Assembly: GCA_965283955.1 (NCBI GenBank)
Contig: CBDIQW010000001.1
Location: 5,332,001-5,396,000, forward strand
Origin: Emticicia sp965283955
GTDB taxonomy: Bacteria > Bacteroidota > Bacteroidia > Cytophagales > Spirosomataceae
Direction of reading: 5' to 3'
DNA length: 64,000 nt
Position 1 is the first letter of the stretch. Every line of letters starts with the position of its first letter. The translations under genes and the position numbers were made by a program. Below the pieces are notes generated by a model. That model was not told where the DNA came from. It did no database searches and worked only from the letters and a program-made list of their open reading frames with translations. Shown here piece after piece: positions 27,993-36,438 of the stretch.

Positions 27993-28373
27993 TCGTTTAT
28001 CAGTAATTAATCATTAGTTTAAATAGGATTAGCCCTTTGAGCATGACTTACAACAGTCTGGGGCTTTGAGAAGTTGAGGTATTTGGAACATAAAAGTTCA
28101 ATTTATCAACGCAGTTTATTAGAAGCACACAGTTCGATAGAAGTACACAGTTCAAATTTAATACTTTCGCATCAGTTTTACAAAATCCTTAAATAGACTT
28201 AATGTATTTTACAATTAAATAAGTTTAGAATGCTAATATATTGACTGTGTTATAAAAATATTGCATCGTGATAAGAAAGTTACTTTATCAAGCTTTACCA
28301 TTCTAAATAGAAAGCTTGCTGATTATAAATTATGTATGAATATTATATTTAGTATTATTTTTTATAATACCAA

Positions 28374-28412
28374 ATATATTAATTATACTATCAAAAAGTA
28401 TAATTAATATAT
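28374..28412. repeat. Perfect 16-bp AT-rich inverted repeat
   Basis: Arms ATATATTAATTATACT (28374-28389) and AGTATAATTAATATAT (28397-28412) flank a 7-base loop about 150 bases upstream of gyrA. There is no T tail that would make it a standard terminator. Confidence 0.85.
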
Positions 28413-28454
28413 CTAATCAAACCCTTATTTTTCCCTTTAAACACCGCGTTTTCC

Positions 28455-28485
28455 TTGCAAAATCCATAAAAAAATAGTAAATTTG
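28455..28485 (+). promoter_or_regulatory. Promoter of gyrA
   Basis: TTG at 28455-28457 and TAAATTTG at 28478-28485 with a 20-base spacer match the Bacteroidetes consensus. The start codon lies about 80 bases downstream. Confidence 0.75.
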
Positions 28486-28565
28486 TATATGATACAGGTA
28501 AAAAAGTACAATAAAAACCTAAAAAAATTATATAATTATCTTCATTTAAGTAAAATTAAAGGCTA

Positions 28566-31241
28566 ATGGCTGAGGAAACAGAAAATTTAACTCCAATTGG
28601 CGACGATTCGCAATCTTCCAACAACGGCACTATTATCCCAATTAACATCGAAGACGAAATGCGTGGTGCGTACATTGATTATTCAATGTCTGTTATTATC
28701 TCACGTGCTTTACCTGATGTTAGAGATGGTCTAAAACCCGTTCACCGTCGTGTGCTTTACGGTATGGCAGAGCTTGGCGTTTATCACAATCGTGCTTACA
28801 AAAAATCAGCCCGTATCGTAGGAGAGGTACTGGGTAAATTCCACCCACACGGCGACTCATCAGTTTACGGTACAATGGTGCGTATGGCCCAACCTTGGTC
28901 ATTGCGTTATATGCTCGTTGACGGACAGGGTAACTTTGGCTCAATTGACGGTGACTCACCCGCTGCCATGCGTTATACAGAGGCACGTTTAAAGCGTATT
29001 GCCGAAGAACTTTTGGCTGACATCAACAAAGAAACCGTTGATTTTCAACCTAACTTTGATGATTCACTCGAAGAACCATCAGTAATGCCAGGTAAAATAC
29101 CAAACTTGCTTCTAAATGGTTCGTCTGGTATTGCCGTTGGTATGGCTACCAATATGGCTCCGCATAATTTGTCGGAAGTCGTAGATGGTATCACTGCTTA
29201 CGTTGATAATAACGAAATTACGGTTGAGGAGTTGATGCAACACATCAAAGCACCTGATTTTCCGACAGGAGGAATTATCTATGGCTACAATGGTGTTAAA
29301 TCTGCATTTGAGACTGGGCGTGGCCGTATCGTAATCAGAGCTGTTGCTAATTTTGAAGTGTCAAAAACAGGCAAAGACCAAATCGTTGTTACTGAAATTC
29401 CATACATGGTCAATAAGGCCGCAATGATTGAGAAAACCGCTTCCTTGATTAATGATAAGAAGATTGAAGGAATCTCCGACATGCGTGACGAGTCAGACCG
29501 TGATGGTATGCGTATCGTATATGACCTCCGTAAGGATGCCGTGCCAAATGTAGTTTTGAATAATTTATTTAAATATACCGAGCTTCAATCTTCATTTAGT
29601 ATCAACAACGTAGCATTATCTAAAGGTCGCCCAGTAACGGTCAATCTAAAAGATATGATTCGCTTCTACGTTGACCACCGCATGGAGATTATCACTCGTC
29701 GTACTCAATATGATCTCCGTGAAGCACAAAAACGAGCTCATATCTTAGTTGGTTTATTAATTGCCTTAGATTATCTCGATGCCGTAATTGCACTCATCCG
29801 TAAGTCGAAAGATGCCGATGAAGCAAAAGCTGGATTGATGGCAGGTAATTTTATGACGGCTAAAGAAAAAGAAGAGTTCCTAATTTCGGGTGTTCAACGC
29901 CTTCAAATAGAAGGAACTTACGACAATGACGCTGCCAGTGGAATTATATTGAGCGAAATTCAAGCAAAAGCTATCTTAGATATGCGTTTGCAACGCCTCA
30001 CAGGTTTAGAACGTGATAAAATTATTGCTGAATACAACGAAATCAAAGCAATTATTGATGATTTGAGGTCAATTTTGGCATCAGAAGAACGTAAACGAAA
30101 TATCATCAAAGATGAGTTGGCTGAATTGAAAGCTCGTTATGGCGATGCACGTCGTTCTAAAATTGAGATGGCTGCTGGTGAATTTAGTATTGAAGATATG
30201 ATTCCAGATGATGAAATGCTCGTAACAATTTCACATCAAGGGTATATCAAACGTACACCATTACAAGAATACCGTACACAAGGGCGTGGAGGTACTGGTT
30301 CACGTGGGGTGAAAACCAAAGATGAAGATTATACCGAACATCTTTTTGCTGCAACCAATCATAATTACTTATTATTCTTTACACGTAAAGGTCGTTTATT
30401 TTGGATGCGTGTATTTGAAGCACCCGAAGGAGCAAAAACATCAAAAGGTAGAGCTATTCAAAACCTTATCAATATCGAAGCCGATGATAAGATTCAAGCA
30501 GTATTGAATGTCAAAACGCTCGTTGATGAAGATTATATCAAAAATAATTACATCGTAATGTGTACCGAAGACGGAACAGTGAAAAAGACTCTTTTGGAGG
30601 CTTACTCTCGTCCACGCCAAGGCGGTATCATTGCCATTAATATTGCCGAAGGCGATAATCTCTTAGATGTTGCTCTTACCAATGGCGATAACAATATCGT
30701 CATCGCAGCTCGTAATGGTAAAGTAGTTCGCTTCCATGAATCAGGTACTCGTCCGATGGGCCGTACGGCAACTGGTGTTCGTGGTATTAATCTCGAAGAA
30801 GGCGACCGAGTAATCGGAATGGTTTGTGTGTCGAGAGAAGATACGCAACTTTTAGTTGTATCGGATAAAGGCTACGGAAAACGTTCTGATGTTGAAGATT
30901 ACCGAGTAACGTCGAGGGGAGCGAAGGGTGTTAAAACGCTCAATATTACTGATAAAACAGGGGCTTTGGTGGCTATCAAAGAAGTGACCGATGATGATGA
31001 TTTAATGATTATTACAAAAAAAGGAGTTGCTATCCGTATCAAAGTTTCTGATTTACGTGTGATGGGCCGTAATACCCAAGGTGTTAAACTCATTCGCATG
31101 AGCGATACCGACGATATAGCATCCGTGACTCGAATCATTAGAGAAGAGGAAGAAGAAGTTGAAAATCCAAGCGATGGTGCAGTTGATGAATCATCGGCAA
31201 CTAACGTTTCGGATTCGCCAGAAACGCCAACAGTAGAGTAA
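28566..31241 (+). CDS. gyrA: DNA gyrase subunit A
   Basis: An 891-residue type II topoisomerase subunit that cuts and rejoins DNA during supercoiling. The catalytic tyrosine is Tyr137 in A-A-M-R-Y-T-E. The quinolone-determining region reads H-P-H-G-D-S-S-V-Y-G-T-M-V-R-M-A-Q; the position matching E. coli Ser83 is Ser98 and the one matching Asp87 is Gly102. The GyrA box is present as Q-G-R-G-G-T-G, which marks it as gyrase rather than topoisomerase IV ParC. The six-bladed C-terminal domain follows, then an acidic tail rich in Glu, Asp and Ser. The N terminus has a 25-residue extension before I-N-I-E-D-E-M. Confidence 0.95.
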   Translation: MAEETENLTPIGDDSQSSNNGTIIPINIEDEMRGAYIDYSMSVIISRALPDVRDGLKPVHRRVLYGMAELGVYHNRAYKKSARIVGEVLGKFHPHGDSSVYGTMVRMAQPWSLRYMLVDGQGNFGSIDGDSPAAMRYTEARLKRIAEELLADINKETVDFQPNFDDSLEEPSVMPGKIPNLLLNGSSGIAVGMATNMAPHNLSEVVDGITAYVDNNEITVEELMQHIKAPDFPTGGIIYGYNGVKSAFETGRGRIVIRAVANFEVSKTGKDQIVVTEIPYMVNKAAMIEKTASLINDKKIEGISDMRDESDRDGMRIVYDLRKDAVPNVVLNNLFKYTELQSSFSINNVALSKGRPVTVNLKDMIRFYVDHRMEIITRRTQYDLREAQKRAHILVGLLIALDYLDAVIALIRKSKDADEAKAGLMAGNFMTAKEKEEFLISGVQRLQIEGTYDNDAASGIILSEIQAKAILDMRLQRLTGLERDKIIAEYNEIKAIIDDLRSILASEERKRNIIKDELAELKARYGDARRSKIEMAAGEFSIEDMIPDDEMLVTISHQGYIKRTPLQEYRTQGRGGTGSRGVKTKDEDYTEHLFAATNHNYLLFFTRKGRLFWMRVFEAPEGAKTSKGRAIQNLINIEADDKIQAVLNVKTLVDEDYIKNNYIVMCTEDGTVKKTLLEAYSRPRQGGIIAINIAEGDNLLDVALTNGDNNIVIAARNGKVVRFHESGTRPMGRTATGVRGINLEEGDRVIGMVCVSREDTQLLVVSDKGYGKRSDVEDYRVTSRGAKGVKTLNITDKTGALVAIKEVTDDDDLMIITKKGVAIRIKVSDLRVMGRNTQGVKLIRMSDTDDIASVTRIIREEEEEVENPSDGAVDESSATNVSDSPETPTVE

Positions 31242-31273
31242 GAGATTTAGAATAGAGTAGGAGAGAAGAGGCT

Positions 31274-31374
31274 TTCAATAAACAATTATCATTCATCTAA
31301 AGATTTACATAAATACCTATTCATCAATAGGTTAAATAGGAATGCAAGAAAATAGATGATAATTGTTTATTGAA
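31274..31374. repeat. 19-bp inverted repeat enclosing a nested hairpin
   Basis: TTCAATAAACAATTATCAT (31274-31292) and its perfect reverse complement (31356-31374) flank about 63 bases that themselves contain ACCTATT-CATC-AATAGGT. It lies 33 bases after gyrA. There is no T tail, so it is not a typical terminator. Confidence 0.8.
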
Positions 31375-31492
31375 GTTTATTAACTGATAATGTTAAACTT
31401 TTGTTAATTGCTCAGAAATTTCATATTTTCGACTAAAAAAATGGTCAAAACCCTAAATTGAAAATAATTATCACCAAAACCGAATTTATCAA

Positions 31493-32950
31493 ATGAAAAA
31501 AATCATTTTAGCGTCTGTAATGACAGTATTTACAACAGGCGTTTATGCACAGGGTGCTATTGATGCCCAACTAAAAGAAGCCCAATGTAAAACCGCTACT
31601 GATAATATAGCTAAAGCAGAAAAAGCAACTCAAGATGCCAAAAAAGGATTGAAATCAGCAACATGGGTAAAACTCGCTGAGTCTCAACTTGAAATGGCTA
31701 TTGATTGTGGCAAAGACTCAACAGCATCAGAAAAAGCGTACAATACTTATTTGAAAGCTTTGGAAGTAGATAAAGCAGCAGGAGGTAAGGGTGTGAAAGA
31801 TATTGAAACAGCAATGACAGGTTCAACATCGAGATTATACACTTCTTTGATGCAACAAGGTGCTGGCTATTATAACCTAAAGAATTATAGTAAAGCCCTT
31901 AATCTTTTCAAATTGGCATCAGCAACAAGTCCTAAAGATACAATCGCAACTTTATATGCAGGTATTGTAGCACAACAAGGGCAGGCAATGGATGATGCCA
32001 AAACATATTTTGGAAAATTTATAGACCAAGGTGGAAAAGACGTAGCAGTATTTTATGGTTTGTCTGAATTATACAGAAACGATAAAGAACACGCGAAAGC
32101 AGTAGAAATCTTAAAGAAAGGCATTGCTGTAAATCCGAAAGATAAAGATTTACAAAGCTCACTCATTAATGCTTATTTAGGTGGTGGCATGATGAATGAA
32201 GCTATTGAAATGATGAAACAAAGAGTTGCGAGCACACCAAATACACCTGAGAATGCTAAAAATTTAGCTGAGGACTTCAAAAACTTGGGAACTTTATATG
32301 AAAATGGTGCTGGAGAATACGAAAAGAAAATCCGTCCGCTTGAAAATGATGTAACTCAAGCCGCTAAAGATAAAATTGAAGCAGAGAAAGAATTAGCAAA
32401 TGTAGAAGGAAAGAAATCTGCTCAAGAAGAAGAATTAAAGCGTTTAACTGACCGATTGAAAAAAGAACCCAAAAATGCGGCTTCAATCAAAGGTAGCATT
32501 GCTTCAGTGAATCAAATGATTTCAGCAGCAGGAGCAGAAGTAGATGCTGCCAAAAAGAAAATTGAAAAAGCAGCCCAAGTAGCACAAAATAACAGCAAAA
32601 ATGAAGCTGAATTAAATAGTTTAAGAGCAAAAGAAACAGAATTGAAAGATTTGGCCGTTTCAAATTATAAAAAAGCTCTTGAAATAGATCCAAGCAATTT
32701 TGATGCAAACTATAACTTAGGAGTGTTTTATTTTAACTCTGCCGTTGTAGCTAAAGGAGCTGTAGATAGAATGGATATGAAAACTTATAATGAGAAAGGT
32801 AAAGCCATCGAAGAGCAAGTTTGTGCAACTTTTACGCAGTCAAAAATATATTTTGATAAATGTAAGTCATTGAAAGCTGATGACCAAGATACAAATTCAA
32901 ATCTCGAAAATTTGAAAGGGGTACTTGAGCAATGTGCTAAACGTAAATAA
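31493..32950 (+). CDS. Secreted TPR protein with central coiled coil
   Basis: A 485-residue exported protein. Residues 1-19 form a signal peptide ending V-Y-A-Q. Tetratricopeptide-like repeats are visible at about 120-240 (Y-Y-N-L-K-N-Y-S-K-A-L-N-L-F and similar). A Lys/Glu/Ala-rich coiled coil covers about 275-390, and a final TPR-like unit (Y-K-K-A-L-E-I-D-P-S-N-F-D-A-N-Y-N-L-G) lies near 400. Periplasmic or outer-membrane scaffolding is likely, but no partner is evident. It is transcribed alone and followed by a strong terminator. Confidence 0.8.
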   Translation: MKKIILASVMTVFTTGVYAQGAIDAQLKEAQCKTATDNIAKAEKATQDAKKGLKSATWVKLAESQLEMAIDCGKDSTASEKAYNTYLKALEVDKAAGGKGVKDIETAMTGSTSRLYTSLMQQGAGYYNLKNYSKALNLFKLASATSPKDTIATLYAGIVAQQGQAMDDAKTYFGKFIDQGGKDVAVFYGLSELYRNDKEHAKAVEILKKGIAVNPKDKDLQSSLINAYLGGGMMNEAIEMMKQRVASTPNTPENAKNLAEDFKNLGTLYENGAGEYEKKIRPLENDVTQAAKDKIEAEKELANVEGKKSAQEEELKRLTDRLKKEPKNAASIKGSIASVNQMISAAGAEVDAAKKKIEKAAQVAQNNSKNEAELNSLRAKETELKDLAVSNYKKALEIDPSNFDANYNLGVFYFNSAVVAKGAVDRMDMKTYNEKGKAIEEQVCATFTQSKIYFDKCKSLKADDQDTNSNLENLKGVLEQCAKRK

Positions 32951-32970
32951 TTGATAATCAATTGTTTATT
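32951..32970. repeat. Copy of the recurring TTGATAATCA-type 20-mer
   Basis: TTGATAATCAATTGTTTATT begins directly after the stop codon of the TPR gene, before its terminator. Confidence 0.5.
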
Positions 32971-32984
32971 TTATAAGTTATAAT

Positions 32985-33023
32985 AAAAAAGCCTGCTAAG
33001 AGATTTCTTAGCAGGCTTTTTTT
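32985..33023 (+). terminator. Rho-independent terminator after the TPR gene
   Basis: The stem AAAAAGCCTGCTAAGA / TCTTAGCAGGCTTTTT with loop GATT is followed by T residues. Confidence 0.92.
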
Positions 33024-33137
33024 ATTATGTATATCGCAAGTATATATAGGGGAATAGGAAATTATTATTTTACATAATGTAAATTATAAAACAAATCATA
33101 TGCTACTAATTTAACTTGACATATATAATATAAATAT

Positions 33138-33524
33138 ATGATAATCAAGTACTTACAAAGAAATAAAAAAAATCGTAACTTCATACCCTACTTACGAAAA
33201 GTAGTAGAAAGTTACCGTGCTGGACTGGTCTCTTCTACTGAATTGAAGACTGGTTTACAGATGGATTTTAAGCGTGTTCGACATCTGCCCATTCGGTATT
33301 TTAAGCATCGAATTTTACCCCTTCTTAAACCTAAAAAAACTAAGAAAATGAAATCAGACAATGCTCGAATTAAAGAACTTGAGGCAAAAATTAAGTTACT
33401 TGAAAAAGAAAAAGAATTCTTCAAATTGAAGGCTGTTGCGTGGGAAACTTTGGTCGATGTGGCTGAAGAAACTATGCATATTTCCATCAAAAAAAAGTTC
33501 GCACCCAAACGGTTGAAAAGCTGA
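33138..33524 (+). CDS. IS3-family transposase OrfA
   Basis: A 128-residue protein with a basic N-terminal half (likely helix-turn-helix DNA binding, about 20-70) and a leucine/glutamate-rich coiled coil (about 78-108: I-K-E-L-E-A-K-I-K-L-L-E-K-E-K-E), the usual OrfA dimerisation zipper. OrfA regulates transposition and forms the N terminus of the OrfAB fusion transposase. At 33489-33497 the gene contains AAAAAAAAG; slipping back one base there leads directly into the orfB frame, which is open from that point, as expected for IS3 programmed -1 frameshifting. Confidence 0.85.
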   Translation: MIIKYLQRNKKNRNFIPYLRKVVESYRAGLVSSTELKTGLQMDFKRVRHLPIRYFKHRILPLLKPKKTKKMKSDNARIKELEAKIKLLEKEKEFFKLKAVAWETLVDVAEETMHISIKKKFAPKRLKS

Positions 33525-33547
33525 CTTGTCGTTACCCATTACTGGGT

Positions 33548-34435
33548 ATGAGTTTGCTCTGTTCATTGTTTGGGTTTAGTCGTCAGGCTTGGTATGCGGC
33601 TATCAAGCAAAAAGAAAAGGTTTCGTTTGAATTTGACGCTGTTTTGGCTGAAATATTGGCTATTCGTAAGCGAATACCTGGTATTGGCACGGCTAAATTG
33701 TATGAGCTTTTAAAGCCTTTTCTGTCTTCCCATTTCATTAAAATGGGTCGAGATAAGATACATTATTTACTAAAAAAAGAGGGTTTATTGGTCAAAAAGA
33801 AGGGTCGTAGAGTGGTTACGACCAATTCTGACCATTGCTTGAAAAAGTATCCAAATTTAGTAAAAGATATTATTCCAACCGAAACTGAGGTTTTGTGGGT
33901 ATCTGACATGACTTATCTCTCGTGTGGTCGTGGCTTTGCTTATTTATCGTTGATTATGGATGCTTTTTCTCGAAAGATTGTTGGTTGGTCTTTACAAAAA
34001 AAGTTGGATGCTAAGGGTCCTGTTTTAGCTCTAAAAATGGCGTTACAGTCCCGCACTAAAGCCACACAATTAATCCACCATTCGGACAGAGGTGTACAGT
34101 ACTGCTCATGGGCGTATGTGGATTTATTGAGAGATGCAAATGTGAAAATTAGTATGTGTTCTTCGGCCGAACCCAATGAAAATTCGATGGCTGAACGCCT
34201 GAATCGTACTTTAAAAGATGATTTTAATGTGAAGGGATTTATTTCTTTTTGTGAGGCTTCGGAGGTAATTGAACGAGTAATCAAGACATATAATGATTAC
34301 CGTCCGCATGCTTCATTAGATTACAAAACACCTAAGCAAGCTCATCAATCTATTGGTAGTCAGAGACTTAGGTGGTATCCGTATAAAAAAATAAGGTTTT
34401 CTAATGTGATTAGAAAACCTGTAAATTCGGCTTAA
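33548..34435 (+). CDS. IS3-family transposase OrfB (DDE integrase core)
   Basis: A 295-residue catalytic part of the transposase. An HTH_21-like segment (R-I-P-G-I-G-T-A-K-L-Y-E-L-L, about 36-49) precedes the rve core. The catalytic residues are visible: the first Asp in V-S-D-M-T-Y-L (about 120), the second in H-S-D-R-G-V-Q-Y (about 181) and the Glu in N-E-N-S-M-A-E-R-L-N (Glu in the A-E-R step, about 217), followed by N-D-Y-R-P-H-A-S-L-D-Y. The frame is open back to the A8G slippage site, so the native product is probably OrfAB. A separate OrfB could start at ATG 33548. Confidence 0.9.
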   Translation: MSLLCSLFGFSRQAWYAAIKQKEKVSFEFDAVLAEILAIRKRIPGIGTAKLYELLKPFLSSHFIKMGRDKIHYLLKKEGLLVKKKGRRVVTTNSDHCLKKYPNLVKDIIPTETEVLWVSDMTYLSCGRGFAYLSLIMDAFSRKIVGWSLQKKLDAKGPVLALKMALQSRTKATQLIHHSDRGVQYCSWAYVDLLRDANVKISMCSSAEPNENSMAERLNRTLKDDFNVKGFISFCEASEVIERVIKTYNDYRPHASLDYKTPKQAHQSIGSQRLRWYPYKKIRFSNVIRKPVNSA

Positions 34436-35029
34436 CCCGAAACTGTCAAGCTATCTTCGTAGCATACGCTTATAAAATATACTTTCTTTATATTTTATAT
34501 GTAAAATTAGTATTAATTATAAATCCTATTGGTGTTCATTTCTGCTCGACCCCATCACTCACTTCTCACCTTACTACACTCATCAAAATTCAAATTGCTC
34601 CGTTTAGTACTCCTCCTGATTTTAAATTTTATCGACTAATCCAATGTATTGCTTCATTTTTCTTGTAGCTGAGAATTGAATGAAAAAAGTTTCCTGATAG
34701 ATTGTCGGCAAATATTCAATTCTCACAAAGCTTAAAATCAAGGTTTACGCATAAATCTACATTTCAATTAGTATATTTTTTTAAGAAACTGCTGTTATCG
34801 TTAAGGCGATTTTGAACAAATTGCGTTAAACAGATTTAATCTCATGTATGATTGCTTACAGAAGTTAAAATGATTTTTCAAACGAAAATTAAGTTAGAGT
34901 ATTCTCAATCAGGAAATAATAAATTTGTAGTTTCTGAAACGTATGGATAATTTTTCTTACTTGCCAGTTGTAGAGTGTTGATAAGTAGTATTTCATTTCT
35001 TCAAAGTGACTATTTTTGGAAAAATAAAT

Positions 35030-35066
35030 CCACAAATGTAGAAAAATCCACGTGGAACATTTGTGG
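35030..35066. promoter_or_regulatory. Nested palindrome with DnaA-box-like edges
   Basis: Outer arms CCACAAATGT (35030-35039) and ACATTTGTGG (35057-35066) flank an inner 10-bp palindrome TCCACGTGGA (35047-35056). AAATCCACA enters from the left, and TTTTTCCACA reads on the minus strand at the right edge. It could be a partition or replication-initiator binding site; this is inferred from its position near parA. Confidence 0.5.
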
Positions 35067-35229
35067 AAAAAGTGAAATATTTTGTGAATATGTGTTGAGA
35101 ATATCTAAAGTAATAGAGTCCCCTACTGAATAATTCTAAATTAAGTCTTCATTATAAGCTCTTATAAGAGAATGCTGATAATAGTTGTAAGAGTATAACC
35201 AGTTTCCTTGCGGATCATTGGCTACTATG

Positions 35230-35262
35230 CTCATGTAGTTTCAGGATTTGAAACTACATGAG
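35230..35262. repeat. Perfect 14-bp hairpin 3' of the parA-partner gene
   Basis: CTCATGTAGTTTCA (35230-35243) and TGAAACTACATGAG (35249-35262) surround a 5-base loop, 15 bases beyond the stop of the small gene. There is no T tail on the minus strand, so it is not a standard terminator. Confidence 0.75.
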
Positions 35263-35276
35263 GAAATTTATTATAT

Positions 35277-35603
35277 TTAACTCATAAAAGCCTTTAATGC
35301 TTTCGGCTTACGACCAACTTTCTTACGCATTTTTACTTTTTCTGGGCGTTCTTTTATCTTTTTGTCTTCAAAGAATACACCAAGTGCTTCTATTATAATA
35401 TCTTTTTGTGACATACCTTCCCAGTACCCATAGTCTTTCATTTGTTCAACAAGTTCATTCGGGCAGTCAAAAGTGACTTTGGTTGATGGCCCAGATTCTT
35501 GCATAGCATTTAGTATCGTATTTGCTTGGGTTGTTGCTGTACTTTCAGCGGTTTTGCCTGCTGGAACTAAACTTTCAAATGTGAAATTTTTATTTTTTGC
35601 CAT
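35277..35603 (-). CDS. Small putative DNA-binding partner of ParA (RHH-like)
   Basis: A 108-residue basic protein. After a flexible, Ala/Thr-rich N terminus (about 1-40) comes K-V-T-F-D-C-P-N-E-L-V-E-Q-M-K-D-Y-G-Y (about 43-61), then S-Q-K-D-I-I-I-E-A-L, a strand-helix-helix pattern like ribbon-helix-helix (CopG/ParG) proteins. The C terminus is strongly basic (K-V-K-M-R-K-K-V-G-R-K-P). It lies 71 bases downstream of a ParA ATPase on the same strand, as in plasmid ParF-ParG type partition cassettes where the small RHH protein replaces ParB. The fold is inferred by pattern, not confirmed. Confidence 0.7.
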   Translation of the reverse strand: MAKNKNFTFESLVPAGKTAESTATTQANTILNAMQESGPSTKVTFDCPNELVEQMKDYGYWEGMSQKDIIIEALGVFFEDKKIKERPEKVKMRKKVGRKPKALKAFMS

Positions 35604-35624
35604 TGTCTTAAATTTTACTTTAGG

Positions 35625-35642
35625 ATACTAACTTATTAGTAT
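35625..35642. promoter_or_regulatory. Inverted repeat between parA and its partner gene
   Basis: ATACTAA-CTTA-TTAGTAT lies in the 71-base gap between the two par genes and 22 bases from the partner's start codon. It is a candidate operator or partition site for the small RHH-like protein. Confidence 0.45.
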
Positions 35643-35674
35643 ATTCAAAATCTTTTAGGTGCTCTATGAACAAT

Positions 35675-36438
35675 CTACTGTTTTATACTTTCCAAAATTT
35701 CTTTGGTCAGGTTATAATAGTCCATTGCTCCATTACTATCTGGCGAGTAAGAAAAAATATCCGTGCCATTGGCTTGTGCTTCCGAAACTGCAATATTATC
35801 ACGGATCGTAGTTTTGAAAAACTTATCGCCAAGCTGCTGTTTGGTTGCTTCAACTAAGTCGTTACTTAATTTTTTGTTTATCTTAGGATTGTATCGAGTT
35901 GCAAATACTCCACCCAAATGTGTACTTGGACTTATCTGTTGAAGCTCCGACGAGTAAATTAAGAAATTACGCAATCCTTCATAACTCAAAAATTCGGCTT
36001 GGAGCGGAACCAAGTACATATCGCAAGCAATGAGTGCAATTCGTGTCATACCCGAAAGCGTTGGCGGACAGTCTATCATGATGAACTCATAATTTTTCTT
36101 GACCTTATCAAGTAATAATTTTAAGTTGAATGGAAATACGGGTGATGCCTTAATGGTATCCTCTTTAGCATTCAGTTCGGCAGAGCTTGGTAGTAAATCA
36201 CCAATAGGTGTTTCAATGGCTACGGTATCGAATGATAATTCACCAGTCAAATAATTTCCTACATGATTTCTTCCTACTTGAGCTTCTTGTACTCCAAAGC
36301 AACGGGTCAAACTCGCTTGTCCATCCAGGTCAATAAACAAGACTCTTGCTCCTGCAAATTTTTGAAACGCCGCTCCTAAGTTTTGAGTTGAAGTTGTTTT
36401 GCCAACTCCCCCTTGTTGTTAACTACGCTAATAATCAT
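35675..36438 (-). CDS. ParA-family partition ATPase, frameshifted near 36410
   Basis: A ParA/Soj-type ATPase of about 254 codons. Starting from ATG 36438 (M-I-I-S-V-V-N-N-K) the frame needs one extra base in the five-C run at 36408-36412 to give the deviant Walker A G-G-V-G-K-T-T-S-T. The rest is continuous: Walker A' F-I-D-L-D-G-Q-A-S-L-T, Walker B I-M-I-D-C-P-P-T-L (about 128-136) and L-V-P-L-Q-A-E-F-L-S-Y-E-G. Such ATPases move plasmids or chromosome regions over the nucleoid. There is no standard ParB nearby; the small basic gene downstream is the likely partner. Its location in an AT-rich, IS-flanked stretch points to plasmid origin. Confidence 0.88.

Larger units (their letters stand above)
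27993..28565. other. Intergenic region upstream of gyrA with repeats and hairpins
   Basis: No gene found. It holds an imperfect 18-bp tandem duplication (28120-28137 and 28138-28155), two AT-rich hairpins (about 28351-28370 and 28374-28412) and the gyrA promoter. The second hairpin has perfect 16-bp arms ATATATTAATTATACT. Confidence 0.7.
33115..34450 (+). mobile_element. IS3-family insertion sequence, apparently intact
   Basis: About 1.34 kb with orfA (33138-33524) and orfB (33548-34435) encoding an IS3-type DDE transposase. The best end candidates are the 7-bp inverted matches CTTGACA at 33115-33121 and TGTCAAG at 34444-34450, close outside the two reading frames. Longer terminal inverted repeats and target-site duplications could not be confirmed, so the boundaries are approximate. 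The full D-D-E triad and an open -1 frame after an A8G run indicate a potentially active element. It marks the left side of the par/AT-rich island. Confidence 0.8.
34451..35276. other. Intergenic region with palindromes and DnaA-box-like sites
   Basis: No gene found. It contains an inverted pair of the TGAGAATTGAAT motif (34670-34681 and 34714-34725), a nested palindrome built on CCACAAATGT and TCCACGTGGA (35030-35066) with TCCACA-type (DnaA-box-like) sequences at its edges, and a perfect 14-bp hairpin (35230-35262). Confidence 0.7.

Noticed and set aside
33940..34284. 114-codon minus-strand frame inside orfB
   Set aside because: Antisense shadow of the transposase catalytic domain.
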